Below are positions 41,986-50,965 of a stretch of DNA of 64,000 bases, piece after piece; within the stretch, counting starts at the first letter, position 1, and every line of letters begins with the position of its first letter. The notes beneath the pieces are model-generated. The model had not been told where the DNA came from. It searched no databases and saw only the letters and a list, made by a program, of their open reading frames with translations. A program made the position numbers and the translations under genes. Where the stretch lies: positions 1 to 64,000 of the forward strand of contig NZ_JOID01000033.1 in the NCBI RefSeq assembly GCF_000719865.1. Direction: 5' to 3'. Source of the stretch: Streptomyces albus subsp. albus (GTDB taxonomy: Bacteria; Actinomycetota; Actinomycetes; Streptomycetales; Streptomycetaceae).

Positions 41986-42010
41986 GGTCGCGCTTCCGCC
42001 TCCGGGACCG

Positions 42011-43894
42011 CTACAGCTCCTGGATCCGGATGTCGCGGAACGAGATCACGTCGCTCGTGCCGTGGGTCTGCAGGCCGATGAAGCCGTCGGCGTACTGCCG
42101 GCCGGCGGTGCCCGGGTCGTCCGTCCGGGGCGGGTTGAAGACCAGGCCCGGGTCGTTGTCGAAGACGTTGAGCAGCACGCCGTTGCGGAAGATCCAGTAG
42201 CGCTGGTCCACCACCCGGATCTCGTAGTCGTTCCAGACGCCCTTCTCCTCCACGCCGGCGCCGTCGAGGTTCACCTTGTCGAAGCCGTAGACGGACCCCG
42301 TCTTGTACAGGTCGCCGTCCGCGCGGTCCAGGATCTGGTTCTCGTGGCCGTACTTGATGGCGACCCACTCGGGGCGGGACTCGCCCGGGTGCCAGTGCGG
42401 ATCGGGGAAGCGGACGAACACCCCGCTGTTGGCGCGGCCGGAGCCCGGCGCGTCGTCGCGGAACCGCAGCTTCAGGGAGAAGTCCCCGAACCGGCGGCCC
42501 GGGTACCAGAGCATGCCGAGGCCGTCGCGCGTGGTGCTGCTGGTCATCGCACCGCCGCCGGTCAGGCCGAAGGCGCCGCCGCCGACGTGCTCCCAGTCGG
42601 CGAAGGACTCCGCCGATCCGTCGAACAGGGTGCGGTAGCCGCCGGTGTGGCCGGGGGTGCCGATGGCGGACTCGCGGGCGGCCCGGGTGAGGAGGCCGTG
42701 CTCGCGCTCGTCGACGACGCCCTCCTCGCGCAGGCCGTCGGCGACGGCGGCGACATGGCGGAGGAAGTCGTTCTCGCCGTCCCACCCCCGCTCGTCCTCG
42801 ATCAGCTCGTTGATCGTGCAGCCGTTGCCGGTGACGCGGTTGGGGACTCCGGTGTCGACGGTGCCGATGATGACGGTGCGCCGGTTGTCGGCTTCGGGGC
42901 AGTCGGGCTCGGTGGTGTCCTCCTCCACGACCGTGAGGTGCGCCGTCTTCGCGGCCGAGGTGTTGCCGGCCTTGTCGGTGGCGCGATGGCGGAGGAGGTG
43001 GGCGCCGGCCCGGGCGACGGTCACCGGTGCGGTGTAGGCCAGATACGGACCGCCGTTCAGGGAGTACTGCACGCGCTCCACGCCCGAGCCGGAGTCGGAG
43101 GCGCTGATCGTCACGGTGGCGGAGCCGAGGTAGGCGCCGTCGGCGTCCCGCTCACCGCTGATCTCGTGGGAGGTCTCCGGCGGCGTCGTGTCGTCCTCCG
43201 GCGGCGCGACCACGGTGAACTCCACCGACCGCTCCGCCGATACGTTCCCCGCCCGGTCCGCCGCCCGGTACACCAGCCGGTGCGCACCCACCGCATCGAC
43301 CGCCACCGGCGCCCTCCACCGACCGCTCCGCCGATACGTTCCCCGCCCGGTCCGCCGCCCGGTACACCAGCCGGTGCGCACCCACCGCATCGACCGCCAC
43401 CGGCGCCCGACGAGGGTGCCCTGCATGGCGCCGTGCCCGGGGAGGGTGCAGTAGTAGCGGTAGGTGCCGGGGGTGAGGGTCACCTCGGCGGTGTGCCGGC
43501 CGCCGTTGCCGTCGGCCGGGTTGGCCAGGAGGTTGAGATCGACGTCGGCGTTGTAGCGCGAGGGGTCGGAGGTGTCGAAGGTGAGGGTGTGCGGCATGCC
43601 GGTCGTGTTGCCGGTGGCCTCGCTGTTCCTGAAGACGATGGTCGCCGGGCCGGCCACCGCCTCGGTGGGCGCCGTCAGATAGCGGTCGGTGGGGTTTCCG
43701 GCGGTCCAGGTCAGCACCTGGTCGGCGGCCGTGGCGGGGCGCGCGCCGTCCTCACCGTACGCCCCGCCCTGTCCGTACGCGGCGGGCGGCGCGGTCAGGC
43801 CGAGAGCCGCCAGCAGGGTCACCACCAGGGCGGTGAGCAGGCCGCGTGATCCGGTGAGCCGCCGGGACGCGCGCGCCCCTCTTCCGCCGTTCAT
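42011..43894 (-). CDS. secreted cupredoxin + Ig-like + DUF1080 protein
   Basis: The protein has 627 residues. A signal peptide covers 1-39. A plastocyanin-like copper domain comes next (about 45-165, with His in PHTLTF and Cys, His and Met in YYCTLPGHGAM). Ig-like repeats follow (about 195-300), then a DUF1080 / 3-keto-disaccharide hydrolase-type beta-sandwich (about 405-627, starting LFDGSAESF and ending in the ISFRDIRIQEL strand). Residues between about 166 and 200 are odd: a 94-bp tandem duplication makes one copy read out of frame (basic and Trp-rich) before the next copy restores the frame. ATG 43894 overlaps the previous stop as ATGA, so the two genes are translationally coupled. Confidence 0.82.
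   Translation of the reverse strand: MNGGRGARASRRLTGSRGLLTALVVTLLAALGLTAPPAAYGQGGAYGEDGARPATAADQVLTWTAGNPTDRYLTAPTEAVAGPATIVFRNSEATGNTTGMPHTLTFDTSDPSRYNADVDLNLLANPADGNGGRHTAEVTLTPGTYRYYCTLPGHGAMQGTLVGRRWRSMRWVRTGWCTGRRTGRGTYRRSGRWRAPVAVDAVGAHRLVYRAADRAGNVSAERSVEFTVVAPPEDDTTPPETSHEISGERDADGAYLGSATVTISASDSGSGVERVQYSLNGGPYLAYTAPVTVARAGAHLLRHRATDKAGNTSAAKTAHLTVVEEDTTEPDCPEADNRRTVIIGTVDTGVPNRVTGNGCTINELIEDERGWDGENDFLRHVAAVADGLREEGVVDEREHGLLTRAARESAIGTPGHTGGYRTLFDGSAESFADWEHVGGGAFGLTGGGAMTSSTTRDGLGMLWYPGRRFGDFSLKLRFRDDAPGSGRANSGVFVRFPDPHWHPGESRPEWVAIKYGHENQILDRADGDLYKTGSVYGFDKVNLDGAGVEEKGVWNDYEIRVVDQRYWIFRNGVLLNVFDNDPGLVFNPPRTDDPGTAGRQYADGFIGLQTHGTSDVISFRDIRIQEL
43220..43408. repeat. 94-bp tandem duplication that changes reading frame
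   Basis: The segments 43220-43313 and 43314-43407 are identical or nearly so over 94 bases. On the minus strand the upstream copy is read in the wrong frame after the cupredoxin domain. Because 94 = 3 x 31 + 1, the second copy is in the frame that yields GAHRLVYRAADRAGNVS and joins the following Ig domain. With one copy only, the protein would run out of frame. Confidence 0.9.
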
Positions 43895-46449
43895 CCGTCG
43901 CTCCCGTCCCGGGCCGCGGCGTCGCCGGTCACCAGGTCGCCGGGGAGCGGCGTGGGCGGCCCGCCCCGGTAGGTGACGCGCCACAGCGCCGACTCGTCGG
44001 TGGAGGTGAAGAATCCCCGGCCGTAGTCGAGGACGTAAAGGGCGCCGTCCGGCCCGAACTTCCAGTCCATCAGGTTGCGGATGCCGTCCGGGCCGGCCGG
44101 GATGATGCCGTCCAGGCTCTCGGCGTGGACGGGCAGGCCGCCCTTGTCCGCGGTGTCCGGGTCCAGGGCGACGGCGTGCCGCGGCTGGTCGCCGTCGTAG
44201 AAGTCGCCGACGAACCACTTGCCGTCCCAGTACTCCGGCCACTTGACGGAGCTGTCACTGCCCGCGTCGTGCCGGTAGACGGGGCCGTTCATGGCCGCCT
44301 GGGAGCCGCCCTTGAGCCAGGGCAGCAGATAGCGGGCCTCCTCCGCCTCGTAGCTGGGGATGCCGTCGCCGTCGCGCGGGAAGTCCGGGGCGCCGCCCTG
44401 GGGCGAGTACCAGATGGTGTTGGAGCGGGCCGGCGGGAGGTCCACCAGGCCGTCGTTGTGGGGGGATTCGTTCTTGAGGTGGTCGCAGTCGTACCAGCCG
44501 AGCGGCTGGGAGGGGTCGGGGAGGTTGCGGTCGCGGTAGGGCTGTTTGTTGCCCATGCAGTACGGCCAGCCGTGGTTGCCGGCCCGGGTGATGGCGGCGA
44601 AGGTGTCGTACTTGGCCGGACCCCACACGGGGCTGGGCGCACCGGCGTCGGGGCCGACCCAGCCCGCGAAGAGGGTGTCCGTCTCCCGGTCGACGGAGAT
44701 GCGGGAGGGGTTCCGCACGCCCATCACGTAGATCTCCGGGCGGGTCTTGCCGCCGCCCTCCTCCTCGCCGGTGAAGAGATTGCCCTCGGGGACGGTGTAG
44801 GTGCCGTCGTCCTCGGGGTGGATGCGGAGGATCTTGCCGTTGAGGTTGTTGGTGTTGCCGGCGGTGCGGCGGGCGTCGGCGAAGGAGACGCCGCGGAAGG
44901 CCGGCTCCGGGTTGTTGCCCGAGTAACCGTCGCTGAACTGCGAGGAGTTGGTGTCGCCGGTGGCGATGTAGAGGTTCTCCCCGGAGTCCCAGGCCATGCC
45001 GCCGCCCGCGTGGCAGCAACTGTGGATCTGCACCTCCCAGGAGAGGAGGACCTTCTCGGAGGCGGGGTCGAAGCGGTTGGTGGCGTGGTCCAGGGTGAAG
45101 CGGGAGACCCGGCGCCGCGCCAGGTGGTTCTCGCGGTCGATCTCCGCGTGCGGGGTGTAGTGGAGGTAGATCCAGCCGTTCTCCGCGAAGTCCGGGTCGA
45201 GTTCGATCCCGAGCAGGCCCTCCTCGTTCTTGACGAGTTCCCCGCCGCCGCCCTTGTTGCCGAAGACCTCGACGACGCCCGCGAGCCGGCTCTTCCCGGT
45301 GCGCGGGTCCCAAACGTGGACGGTGCCCATGCCGAGGCCGACGTCCGGGTCGTTCCAGTCGGTCACGACGGGGTCGCCGTTCGCGCCGCCGCCGCGGCCG
45401 ATGTGGAACACCCGGCCGTCCTCGGCGGTGACGAGGCCGTGCGGCTCGCCGATCCGGTCGGCCTGCCCGGGGGTGTTGGGCTCGGTGAGGCGGGTGGCCT
45501 CGTAGTGGGCGGCGATGGTGGCCCGGCAGTCGGCGCGGGCGAGACGGGTGGTCCACAGCAGGGCGCCGCGCAGATGAGCGCGCAGCCGCTCCTCGGCGAA
45601 CGCGGCCTCGGTGCCGCCCATGCCGGTGTAGAAGGAGCGGCCGCCGCGGTAGTCGCGGCACCAGGAGACGGGGTGGTCCCAGCCGAGGGCGTCCGCGCCG
45701 GGGTCGTAGGTGCGCTCACGGACCCGCGCGACGGTGTGCACCTCGCCGGAGGGGTTGGGTTTCCAGCTGAGCCAGTGGTCCTTGCGGGACCACTCCCGCG
45801 GAAGCTCCGCGGTGGCCGGGTGGCCGCGGTCGCCGGTCTCGACGGTGGCGCGCTGCACCCCGGCGGCGCCGTCGCCGGCGGGCCGGGTGCCGATGAGGCC
45901 GGTGAACCAGGAGGAGTCCGGCTCGGTGCGGGCCGCGTCGTGGATCCCGAGGAAGCCGCCGCCGGACTCGACGTAGGCCCGGAAGCCGTCCTCCTGGGCG
46001 TGGTTGAGGACGTCACCGGGAGTGGAGAGGAAGACGACCGCGTTGTACTGGCGGAGTTTCCGCGTGGTGAAGACGGCCGGGTCGTCGGTGGCGTCGACGG
46101 TGAAGCGCTCCTCGACCGGGCCCTGGCGGCCGGTGTCCTCCAGGGCCTCGATCCCGGCCGCCGTCCTGCCCGAGGGCTGCCCGCCGGAGTCGTGGAAGAC
46201 GAGTACGCGGACGTCCCCGGCGGCCGAGCCCCCGGGTAAGGGGGCCGCGGACAAGGAGTCCGCCGCGGTGACGGCCGGCGGCAGCGGCGTCGCCGGTGCG
46301 GGCCGCGGATCGGGGGGAGCGGCCGCCGCCCCCGGGGGCCCTCCCAGCATGGTCACGGTCATTCCGGCGGCCAGCGCTGTTGTCGTCCACGCGCGGCCCC
46401 TGGTGCGCCCTCGTCTTGCCGAGGGTCCCGGCTGCGGATTGGCCCGCAT
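43891..46449 (-). CDS. secreted ThuA + glucose/sorbosone dehydrogenase-like protein
   Basis: The protein has 852 residues. A signal peptide runs to about 45. A ThuA-like trehalose-utilisation domain covers about 75-300 (VRVLVFHDSGG, YVESGGGFLGIHDAA). A glucose/sorbosone dehydrogenase-type six-bladed propeller covers about 320-835 (NEEGLLGIELDPDFAENGW, HAGGGMAWDSGENLYIATGD, EIYVMGVRNPSRISVD, GNHGWPYCMG, MDWKFGPDGALYVLDYG), which usually holds PQQ. It would oxidise a sugar outside the cell. Start is ATG 46449. The stop overlaps the start of the next gene. It is divergent from a small laccase, so the three share an extracellular redox context. Confidence 0.87.
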   Translation of the reverse strand: MRANPQPGPSARRGRTRGRAWTTTALAAGMTVTMLGGPPGAAAAPPDPRPAPATPLPPAVTAADSLSAAPLPGGSAAGDVRVLVFHDSGGQPSGRTAAGIEALEDTGRQGPVEERFTVDATDDPAVFTTRKLRQYNAVVFLSTPGDVLNHAQEDGFRAYVESGGGFLGIHDAARTEPDSSWFTGLIGTRPAGDGAAGVQRATVETGDRGHPATAELPREWSRKDHWLSWKPNPSGEVHTVARVRERTYDPGADALGWDHPVSWCRDYRGGRSFYTGMGGTEAAFAEERLRAHLRGALLWTTRLARADCRATIAAHYEATRLTEPNTPGQADRIGEPHGLVTAEDGRVFHIGRGGGANGDPVVTDWNDPDVGLGMGTVHVWDPRTGKSRLAGVVEVFGNKGGGGELVKNEEGLLGIELDPDFAENGWIYLHYTPHAEIDRENHLARRRVSRFTLDHATNRFDPASEKVLLSWEVQIHSCCHAGGGMAWDSGENLYIATGDTNSSQFSDGYSGNNPEPAFRGVSFADARRTAGNTNNLNGKILRIHPEDDGTYTVPEGNLFTGEEEGGGKTRPEIYVMGVRNPSRISVDRETDTLFAGWVGPDAGAPSPVWGPAKYDTFAAITRAGNHGWPYCMGNKQPYRDRNLPDPSQPLGWYDCDHLKNESPHNDGLVDLPPARSNTIWYSPQGGAPDFPRDGDGIPSYEAEEARYLLPWLKGGSQAAMNGPVYRHDAGSDSSVKWPEYWDGKWFVGDFYDGDQPRHAVALDPDTADKGGLPVHAESLDGIIPAGPDGIRNLMDWKFGPDGALYVLDYGRGFFTSTDESALWRVTYRGGPPTPLPGDLVTGDAAARDGSDG

Positions 46450-46754
46450 AGCTCTCACACCCCTCTGCGATCGCAGCAATGTCTCGAAGCTAGAGGGCTT
46501 TTGACGGTCCGCCAATACAAATGACCGTACATCAACAAACTTTGTCCAGGCACTGGAAGAACGCCCCGGCGGCCGTTACCTTGATGCCGTCCCAGCCCTC
46601 CCGGCCCCGCAGTCCTCCCGGCCCCGCGGCCTTCGCGGCACCGGGCCGGGCGGTCCTTCCCGGACGGGCGCGACGACCACCGGACCGGTCCCCGGACGAC
46701 CCGCAGAAGACCACACACGACCCGGGGCGGCGGCCCGCGGGGGATGGGAGACCC
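46450..46754. other. 305-bp divergent promoter region
   Basis: The region lies between the ThuA-dehydrogenase gene and the laccase gene. The left part (46480-46545) is unusually AT-rich for this genome and holds an inverted repeat and TTGACG/TACA-like elements. The right part (46560-46750) is GC-rich, with no gene. Confidence 0.5.
46504..46528. promoter_or_regulatory. inverted repeat in the divergent laccase promoter region
   Basis: ACGGTC (46504-46509) and GACCGT (46523-46528) are perfect 6-base arms 13 bases apart, next to a TTGACG element (46501-46506). It is well placed to control both divergent units. Confidence 0.4.
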
Positions 46755-47777
46755 ATGACCGAGGCAGGCGGCGGCACGGCGCGGCGCTTCTTCTCACGGC
46801 GGTCGTTCACCGGCGGGGTGGCCGCGGCCGCCCTGGCGGCTCCGGCGGCCCTCTCCCCCGCCGCGGCCGCGGCCAGCGGACCAACGTCGTTACGGCGCAC
46901 GGCCGGAGCCCGGAGCGCGGCCACCGCGAAGGCGGGCGGCGAGGTCCGGCATCTCACCCTCTACGCGGAGAATCTCTCCGGCGGCCGGCTGGGATACGGC
47001 CTGAAGCCGGGCGAGACCACGGTCCCCGGTCCGCTGCTGGAGATGACCGAGGGCGACACCCTGCACATCGAGCTGGTGAATCTGGCGGACGTCACCCTGA
47101 GCCTCCACCCGCACGGTGTGGACTACGAGTTCGGCAGCGACGGCTCCCCGCTGAGCAGGAGCACCGTGGCGCCGGGCGAGCGGCGCACGTACACCTGGCG
47201 CACCCATGAACCCCGCCGCCGCGCGGACGGCACCTGGGACCCCGGCAGCGCCGGCTACTGGCACTACCACGACCACGCGGTCGGCACCGTCCACGGCACG
47301 GCCGGTGTCCGCAAGGGCCTCTACGGCCCGCTGGTCGTGCGCCGCGCGGGGGACGTCCTGCCGGACAAGCAGTTCACCATCGTCTTCAACGACATGACGG
47401 TCAACAACCGCGCCGCCGACGACCCGTACGACGTCACCGCGAAGCTCGGCGAGCGGGTCGAGTTCATCTCGATCACGCACGGCGAGTACTACCACACGTT
47501 CCATCTGCACGGGCACCGCTGGGCCGACAACCGCACCGGGCTGCTCGCAGGCCCCGACGACCACACCCCCGTCGTCGACAACAAGATCACCGGGCCGGCG
47601 GACTCCTTCGGCTTCCAGGTGATCGCGGGTGAGGGTGTGGGCGCCGGGGCCTGGATGTACCACTGCCACGTCCAGAGCCACGCGGACACGGGGATGGCGG
47701 GCCTCTTCCTGGTGACGGAGGAGGACGGCACCATCCCCGGCCACGATCCCGGCCACGACCCGGGGCACGAGCACTGA
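46755..47777 (+). CDS. two-domain small laccase (SLAC type multicopper oxidase)
   Basis: A 340-residue exported copper oxidase, the size of the streptomycete two-domain laccase. A Tat signal peptide (R15-R16 in SRRSFTGG, then an Ala-rich helix) implies export of a folded, copper-loaded protein. Copper ligands lie in [27 protein letters not shown] and [13 protein letters not shown]; the last holds the type-1 Cys, His and Met. The known enzyme works as a trimer and oxidises phenols with oxygen outside the cell. The tail [12 protein letters not shown] is His-rich. Start is ATG 46755 behind GGGAG. Convergent with the P450 gene and closed by a hairpin. Confidence 0.95.
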   Translation: MTEAGGGTARRFFSRRSFTGGVAAAALAAPAALSPAAAAASGPTSLRRTAGARSAATAKAGGEVRHLTLYAENLSGGRLGYGLKPGETTVPGPLLEMTEGDTLHIELVNLADVTLSLHPHGVDYEFGSDGSPLSRSTVAPGERRTYTWRTHEPRRRADGTWDPGSAGYWHYHDHAVGTVHGTAGVRKGLYGPLVVRRAGDVLPDKQFTIVFNDMTVNNRAADDPYDVTAKLGERVEFISITHGEYYHTFHLHGHRWADNRTGLLAGPDDHTPVVDNKITGPADSFGFQVIAGEGVGAGAWMYHCHVQSHADTGMAGLFLVTEEDGTIPGHDPGHDPGHEH

Positions 47778-47806
47778 CCGGCCCCCGGACGGGGCCGGGG
47801 GCCGGT
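47777..47806. terminator. bidirectional terminator
   Basis: A 12-base stem (ACCGGCCCCCGG pairing with CCGGGGGCCGGT) with a 6-base loop, between the convergent laccase and P450 genes. The left arm starts at the laccase stop codon. Confidence 0.8.
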
Positions 47807-47823
47807 GGTACGGAGCGGCGGGC

Positions 47824-49143
47824 TCAGCTCGCCGCGGGCGCCTCGTCCCCGGCGGCCCGCAGGCGGACCGGGAGTTCCCGGTAGTCGTTGCCGATGAAGG
47901 AGGGCTGCGGTCGCAGATCGTCCGGCCCGCACGCCAGGCTCAGTCCGGGGAAGCGCTCGAACAGCGCGGTCAGCGCGATCCGCCCCTCCAGCCGGGCCAG
48001 AGGCGCGCCGAGGCAGAAGTGGATGCCGTGGCCGAAGGCCAGGTGCTGCTTGTCCGCCCGGTCGATGTCGAACGCGTCCCGCTCCGCGTGGAGTTCCGGA
48101 TCGCGCCCGTGGGCGCCGAACCCGATCAGCACGAGGTCGCCGGGGCGGAGGACGACGCCCTCGCCGAGGTCGATGTCCGCGGTGGCGTAGCGCAGCGGCA
48201 TATTCATGATCGGAGGGTGCAGGCGCAGGCTCTCCTCGATCACATCATCCCAGCGGTCCGGCTCGGCGAGCACGGTGGCGAGCTGCTCCGGGTGGGTCAG
48301 CATCGCCTCGACGGCGTGGTCGATGAGGGAGACGGCGGTCTCGCTGCCGGCGCCGATCATCAGGATCAGCGTGCTGACCAGCTCCTCCTCGCTGAGCTGG
48401 TCGCCGTCCTCCTCGTGGGCGGCGAGGAGGAGGGCGGTCATGTCCTCGGCGCGCGCGGTGCGCTTGCTCTCGATGAGGGTGTGCATGGCGGCGAACAGGT
48501 CGCGGCGGGTGGCCATGGCCTGCTCGGTGGTGGCGCTGGTGTCGAGCACGGCGTCGATGACGCGGAGCATCTCGGGGCGCTGCTCCGCGGGCACCCCGAA
48601 GAGGTCGCAGATCACCCGGGTGGGCACCGGGTAGGAGAAGCGGGCGCGGAGGTCCACCACGGGGTGCTCGCCCGGGTCCAGCGCCTCCAGATCGTCCAGG
48701 AGAGCGGTGACGATCGCCTCCACGGCCGGGCGCATGGCCTCGATCCGGCGCGGGGTGAACGCCTTGCCGACGAGGGAGCGCAGCCGTTTGTGGTCGTCCC
48801 CGTCGCTGGTGAACATGGAGACGACGTCCACCCAGGAGGTCAGCCAGGGGTGGGAGCCGGGCCGGTGGCTGGGCCAGCTCTTGCGGGCGTCCTTGGATAT
48901 ATGGGGGTGGGACAGCAGGTGCTTGGCGGTCTCCCCGCGGGTGACGGACCAGGCGGTGAGGCCGCCGGGCAGCAGGACCGGGGTGGCCGGCCCGGCGGCG
49001 CGCAGCTCGTCGGTCTGGGCGTAGAGCCGGCGGCCGCTGGTGTCGAGGGTGACGGGTGCGGCGGGTTCGGCGCGGGCCGCGGGGCCGGCCGTGGCGGCGG
49101 GGGTGGTGTCGGCGGCCGGGGTGCTGACGGGGGTGCTGGTCAC
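47824..49143 (-). CDS. cytochrome P450 of the CYP154 type (conservon-associated)
   Basis: A 439-residue P450. It has the haem cysteine C377 (FGHGIHFCLGAPLAR), a canonical K-helix ExxR (E304-S-L-R307) and an I-helix oxygen motif GAGSET (264-269). The N-terminal 30 residues are Ala/Thr/Pro-rich and extra. Start is GTG 49143 behind AGGAGG, overlapping the previous gene's stop by 4 bases. In Streptomyces conservons a CYP154 lies beside a CYP157, as here. Electron partners (ferredoxin, reductase) are not adjacent. The substrate is unknown. Confidence 0.92.
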   Translation of the reverse strand: MTSTPVSTPAADTTPAATAGPAARAEPAAPVTLDTSGRRLYAQTDELRAAGPATPVLLPGGLTAWSVTRGETAKHLLSHPHISKDARKSWPSHRPGSHPWLTSWVDVVSMFTSDGDDHKRLRSLVGKAFTPRRIEAMRPAVEAIVTALLDDLEALDPGEHPVVDLRARFSYPVPTRVICDLFGVPAEQRPEMLRVIDAVLDTSATTEQAMATRRDLFAAMHTLIESKRTARAEDMTALLLAAHEEDGDQLSEEELVSTLILMIGAGSETAVSLIDHAVEAMLTHPEQLATVLAEPDRWDDVIEESLRLHPPIMNMPLRYATADIDLGEGVVLRPGDLVLIGFGAHGRDPELHAERDAFDIDRADKQHLAFGHGIHFCLGAPLARLEGRIALTALFERFPGLSLACGPDDLRPQPSFIGNDYRELPVRLRAAGDEAPAAS

Positions 49144-50375
49144 GCGGTACCTCCTGAGAATGCGGCGGCAGGGAGTGGTACGTCTTCCTGCTGAGGCCGG
49201 AAGGTGACGTGCATCGAGGCGGGGCACTGGTGGAACGGCCCGTGCCGGTTGGGCACGGAGTCCTCGGTCAGCTCCAGGTCCCAGAGCCGGTCGAGGACGG
49301 TCTCGATGGCGGTCCGCGCGATGACCGTGGCCTGGCCGGCGGCCGGGCAGCGGTGCGGTCCGGCGGACCACGCCAGGTGGGAGCGGTTCTCGTAGCCGAG
49401 GCCGGCCAGGGCCGGGTCCGTGTTGGCGGCGGCGTGGCTGATGAGGATGGGCACGCCCGGCGGGATCGGCACCCCGTGCAGCTGGGTGGGGTAACGGGCG
49501 TAGTGCGCCGAGAAGTTGGCCATGGGGGAATGGGTCCACAGGGCCTTCTCCAGGGCGCGGGCGACGGTGACGGCGCCGCCGGTGAGGTCGCCGGCGTAGC
49601 GGTCGTCGCTGAGCAGGAGCCGCAGGCCGTGCGCGATCCAGGCGGCGGTGGGGATGGTGCCCGCGCCGACGGCCACGACGAGCTGGTGCAGGATCTCGTC
49701 GTCGGTCAGGCCGCTGGGGTGGGCGAGCAGCCAGGAGGTGAAGTCCTGCCCCGGGCGCAGTTTGCGGAACTCCCGCAGTTCCGCCAGGCAGGCCGCCAGG
49801 TCGGCCGCGGCCCGTCCCGCCTCCGGCCCGGCGTTGATCATGCCCTGGCAGGCGGTGACCATCCGGTTGGAGAACTCCGGCGGGCAGCCGAGGATGTCGG
49901 CGAAGACGAACAGCGGCACCATGTCCGCGAACTGGGTCATCAGGTCCGCCCGCCCCTCGGGGGCGAAGTGGGCCACGAGCGCGGCGGCGTGGGCGCGGGT
50001 GGTCTCCCGCAGCTGGTGCGGGCTGATCCGGGCGAGGCAGTCGTCCATGGCCCGGCGGAGGCGTTCGTGCCGTTCCCCGTCCGCGTAGAGCAGGCTGGGA
50101 CGCCAGGCCATCAGGGCGAGGACGGGGCTGTCCGGCGGGACCTGCCCCTGCTGCAGCGCCGCCCAGGCGCGGGAGTCCTTGGCGTACGTCTCGGTGTCGT
50201 TGAGCAAGTCGATCGCGGCGCGGTGGCCGGTCACGACCAGGGCGTGCACCCCGTCGGCGATCTCGGCCCAGGCGACCGGGGCGGTCTCCCGCAGGGCGTC
50301 GTAGGCGTCCTGCGGGCGGGCCGCGAAGTCCGCGCCGTGCAGCACGGGGCAGCGGGGGGTTGACGGCCGGTTCAT
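49140..50375 (-). CDS. cytochrome P450 of the CYP157 type, lacking the ExxR arginine
   Basis: A 411-residue P450-like protein with the haem cysteine C343 (WSAGPHRCPAAGQ) and an I-helix stretch VAVGAGTIPT. The K-helix, which is ExxR in nearly all P450s, reads E276-K-A-L279-W. The arginine is missing, as known for CYP157 members, which have EQSLW or similar. Haem binding is expected to persist. The ATG start at 50375 overlaps the end of cvnD by 4 bases, and its stop overlaps the next P450. It is the fifth gene of the conservon. Confidence 0.9.
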   Translation of the reverse strand: MNRPSTPRCPVLHGADFAARPQDAYDALRETAPVAWAEIADGVHALVVTGHRAAIDLLNDTETYAKDSRAWAALQQGQVPPDSPVLALMAWRPSLLYADGERHERLRRAMDDCLARISPHQLRETTRAHAAALVAHFAPEGRADLMTQFADMVPLFVFADILGCPPEFSNRMVTACQGMINAGPEAGRAAADLAACLAELREFRKLRPGQDFTSWLLAHPSGLTDDEILHQLVVAVGAGTIPTAAWIAHGLRLLLSDDRYAGDLTGGAVTVARALEKALWTHSPMANFSAHYARYPTQLHGVPIPPGVPILISHAAANTDPALAGLGYENRSHLAWSAGPHRCPAAGQATVIARTAIETVLDRLWDLELTEDSVPNRHGPFHQCPASMHVTFRPQQEDVPLPAAAFSGGTA

Positions 50376-50965
50376 CGGGCGGGCTCCAGGCTGGGGCGGC
50401 GGAGGATCTGGGTGACGAGGGAGATGAGGCCCTGCTTGGCGGAGTCGCGGAAGCGGGCGTCCAGCCGGACGAGCGGGGTGTCCTCGTCCATGCTGAGGGC
50501 GTCGCGCAGTTCGGCGTCGCTGTAGTCCGGCGCTCCGTCGAACTCGTTGACGGCGACGGTGTAGGGCAGCCCGGTGTCCTCCAGCAGGTCGATGGAGTCG
50601 AAGCTCTGGTCGAGCCGGCGGGTGTCGGCCAGGACGAGTCCGCCCAGCGCGCCCTCCATCAGCGAGCGCACCATGGCGCGGAAGCGGGGCTGGCCGGGGG
50701 CGCCGAAGAGGTAGAGGACGATGTCCTCGGTGAGGGTGAGGCGGCCGAAGTCCATGGCGACGGTGGTGGTGTCCTTGCCCTCCATCCCGCGGAGGTCGTC
50801 CACGAGTTCACCGGCCCGGGTCATCTGCTCCTCGGTGCGCATCGGCCGGATCTCCGACACGGAGCCGACGTAGGTGGTCTTGCCTACGGCGAAGGGCCCG
50901 AGAATGACGATCTTCACCGACTGTGCGTCGGCGGGCAGATAGCGGTCAGAGCGCGTGGAGTGCAT
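50372..50965 (-). CDS. cvnD: conservon GTPase CvnD
   Basis: A 197-residue small Ras-like GTPase of the MglA-related Cvn type. The P-loop is GPFAVGKTT (23-31), the switch region is DFGRLTLTEDIVLYLFGAPGQPRF, and an NKxD-like specificity motif reads NEFD. Conservons act as G-protein-like membrane complexes that regulate development and antibiotic production in Streptomyces. It overlaps cvnC by 20 bases and the P450 by 4, so it is translated as part of one tight operon. Confidence 0.95.
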   Translation of the reverse strand: MHSTRSDRYLPADAQSVKIVILGPFAVGKTTYVGSVSEIRPMRTEEQMTRAGELVDDLRGMEGKDTTTVAMDFGRLTLTEDIVLYLFGAPGQPRFRAMVRSLMEGALGGLVLADTRRLDQSFDSIDLLEDTGLPYTVAVNEFDGAPDYSDAELRDALSMDEDTPLVRLDARFRDSAKQGLISLVTQILRRPSLEPAR

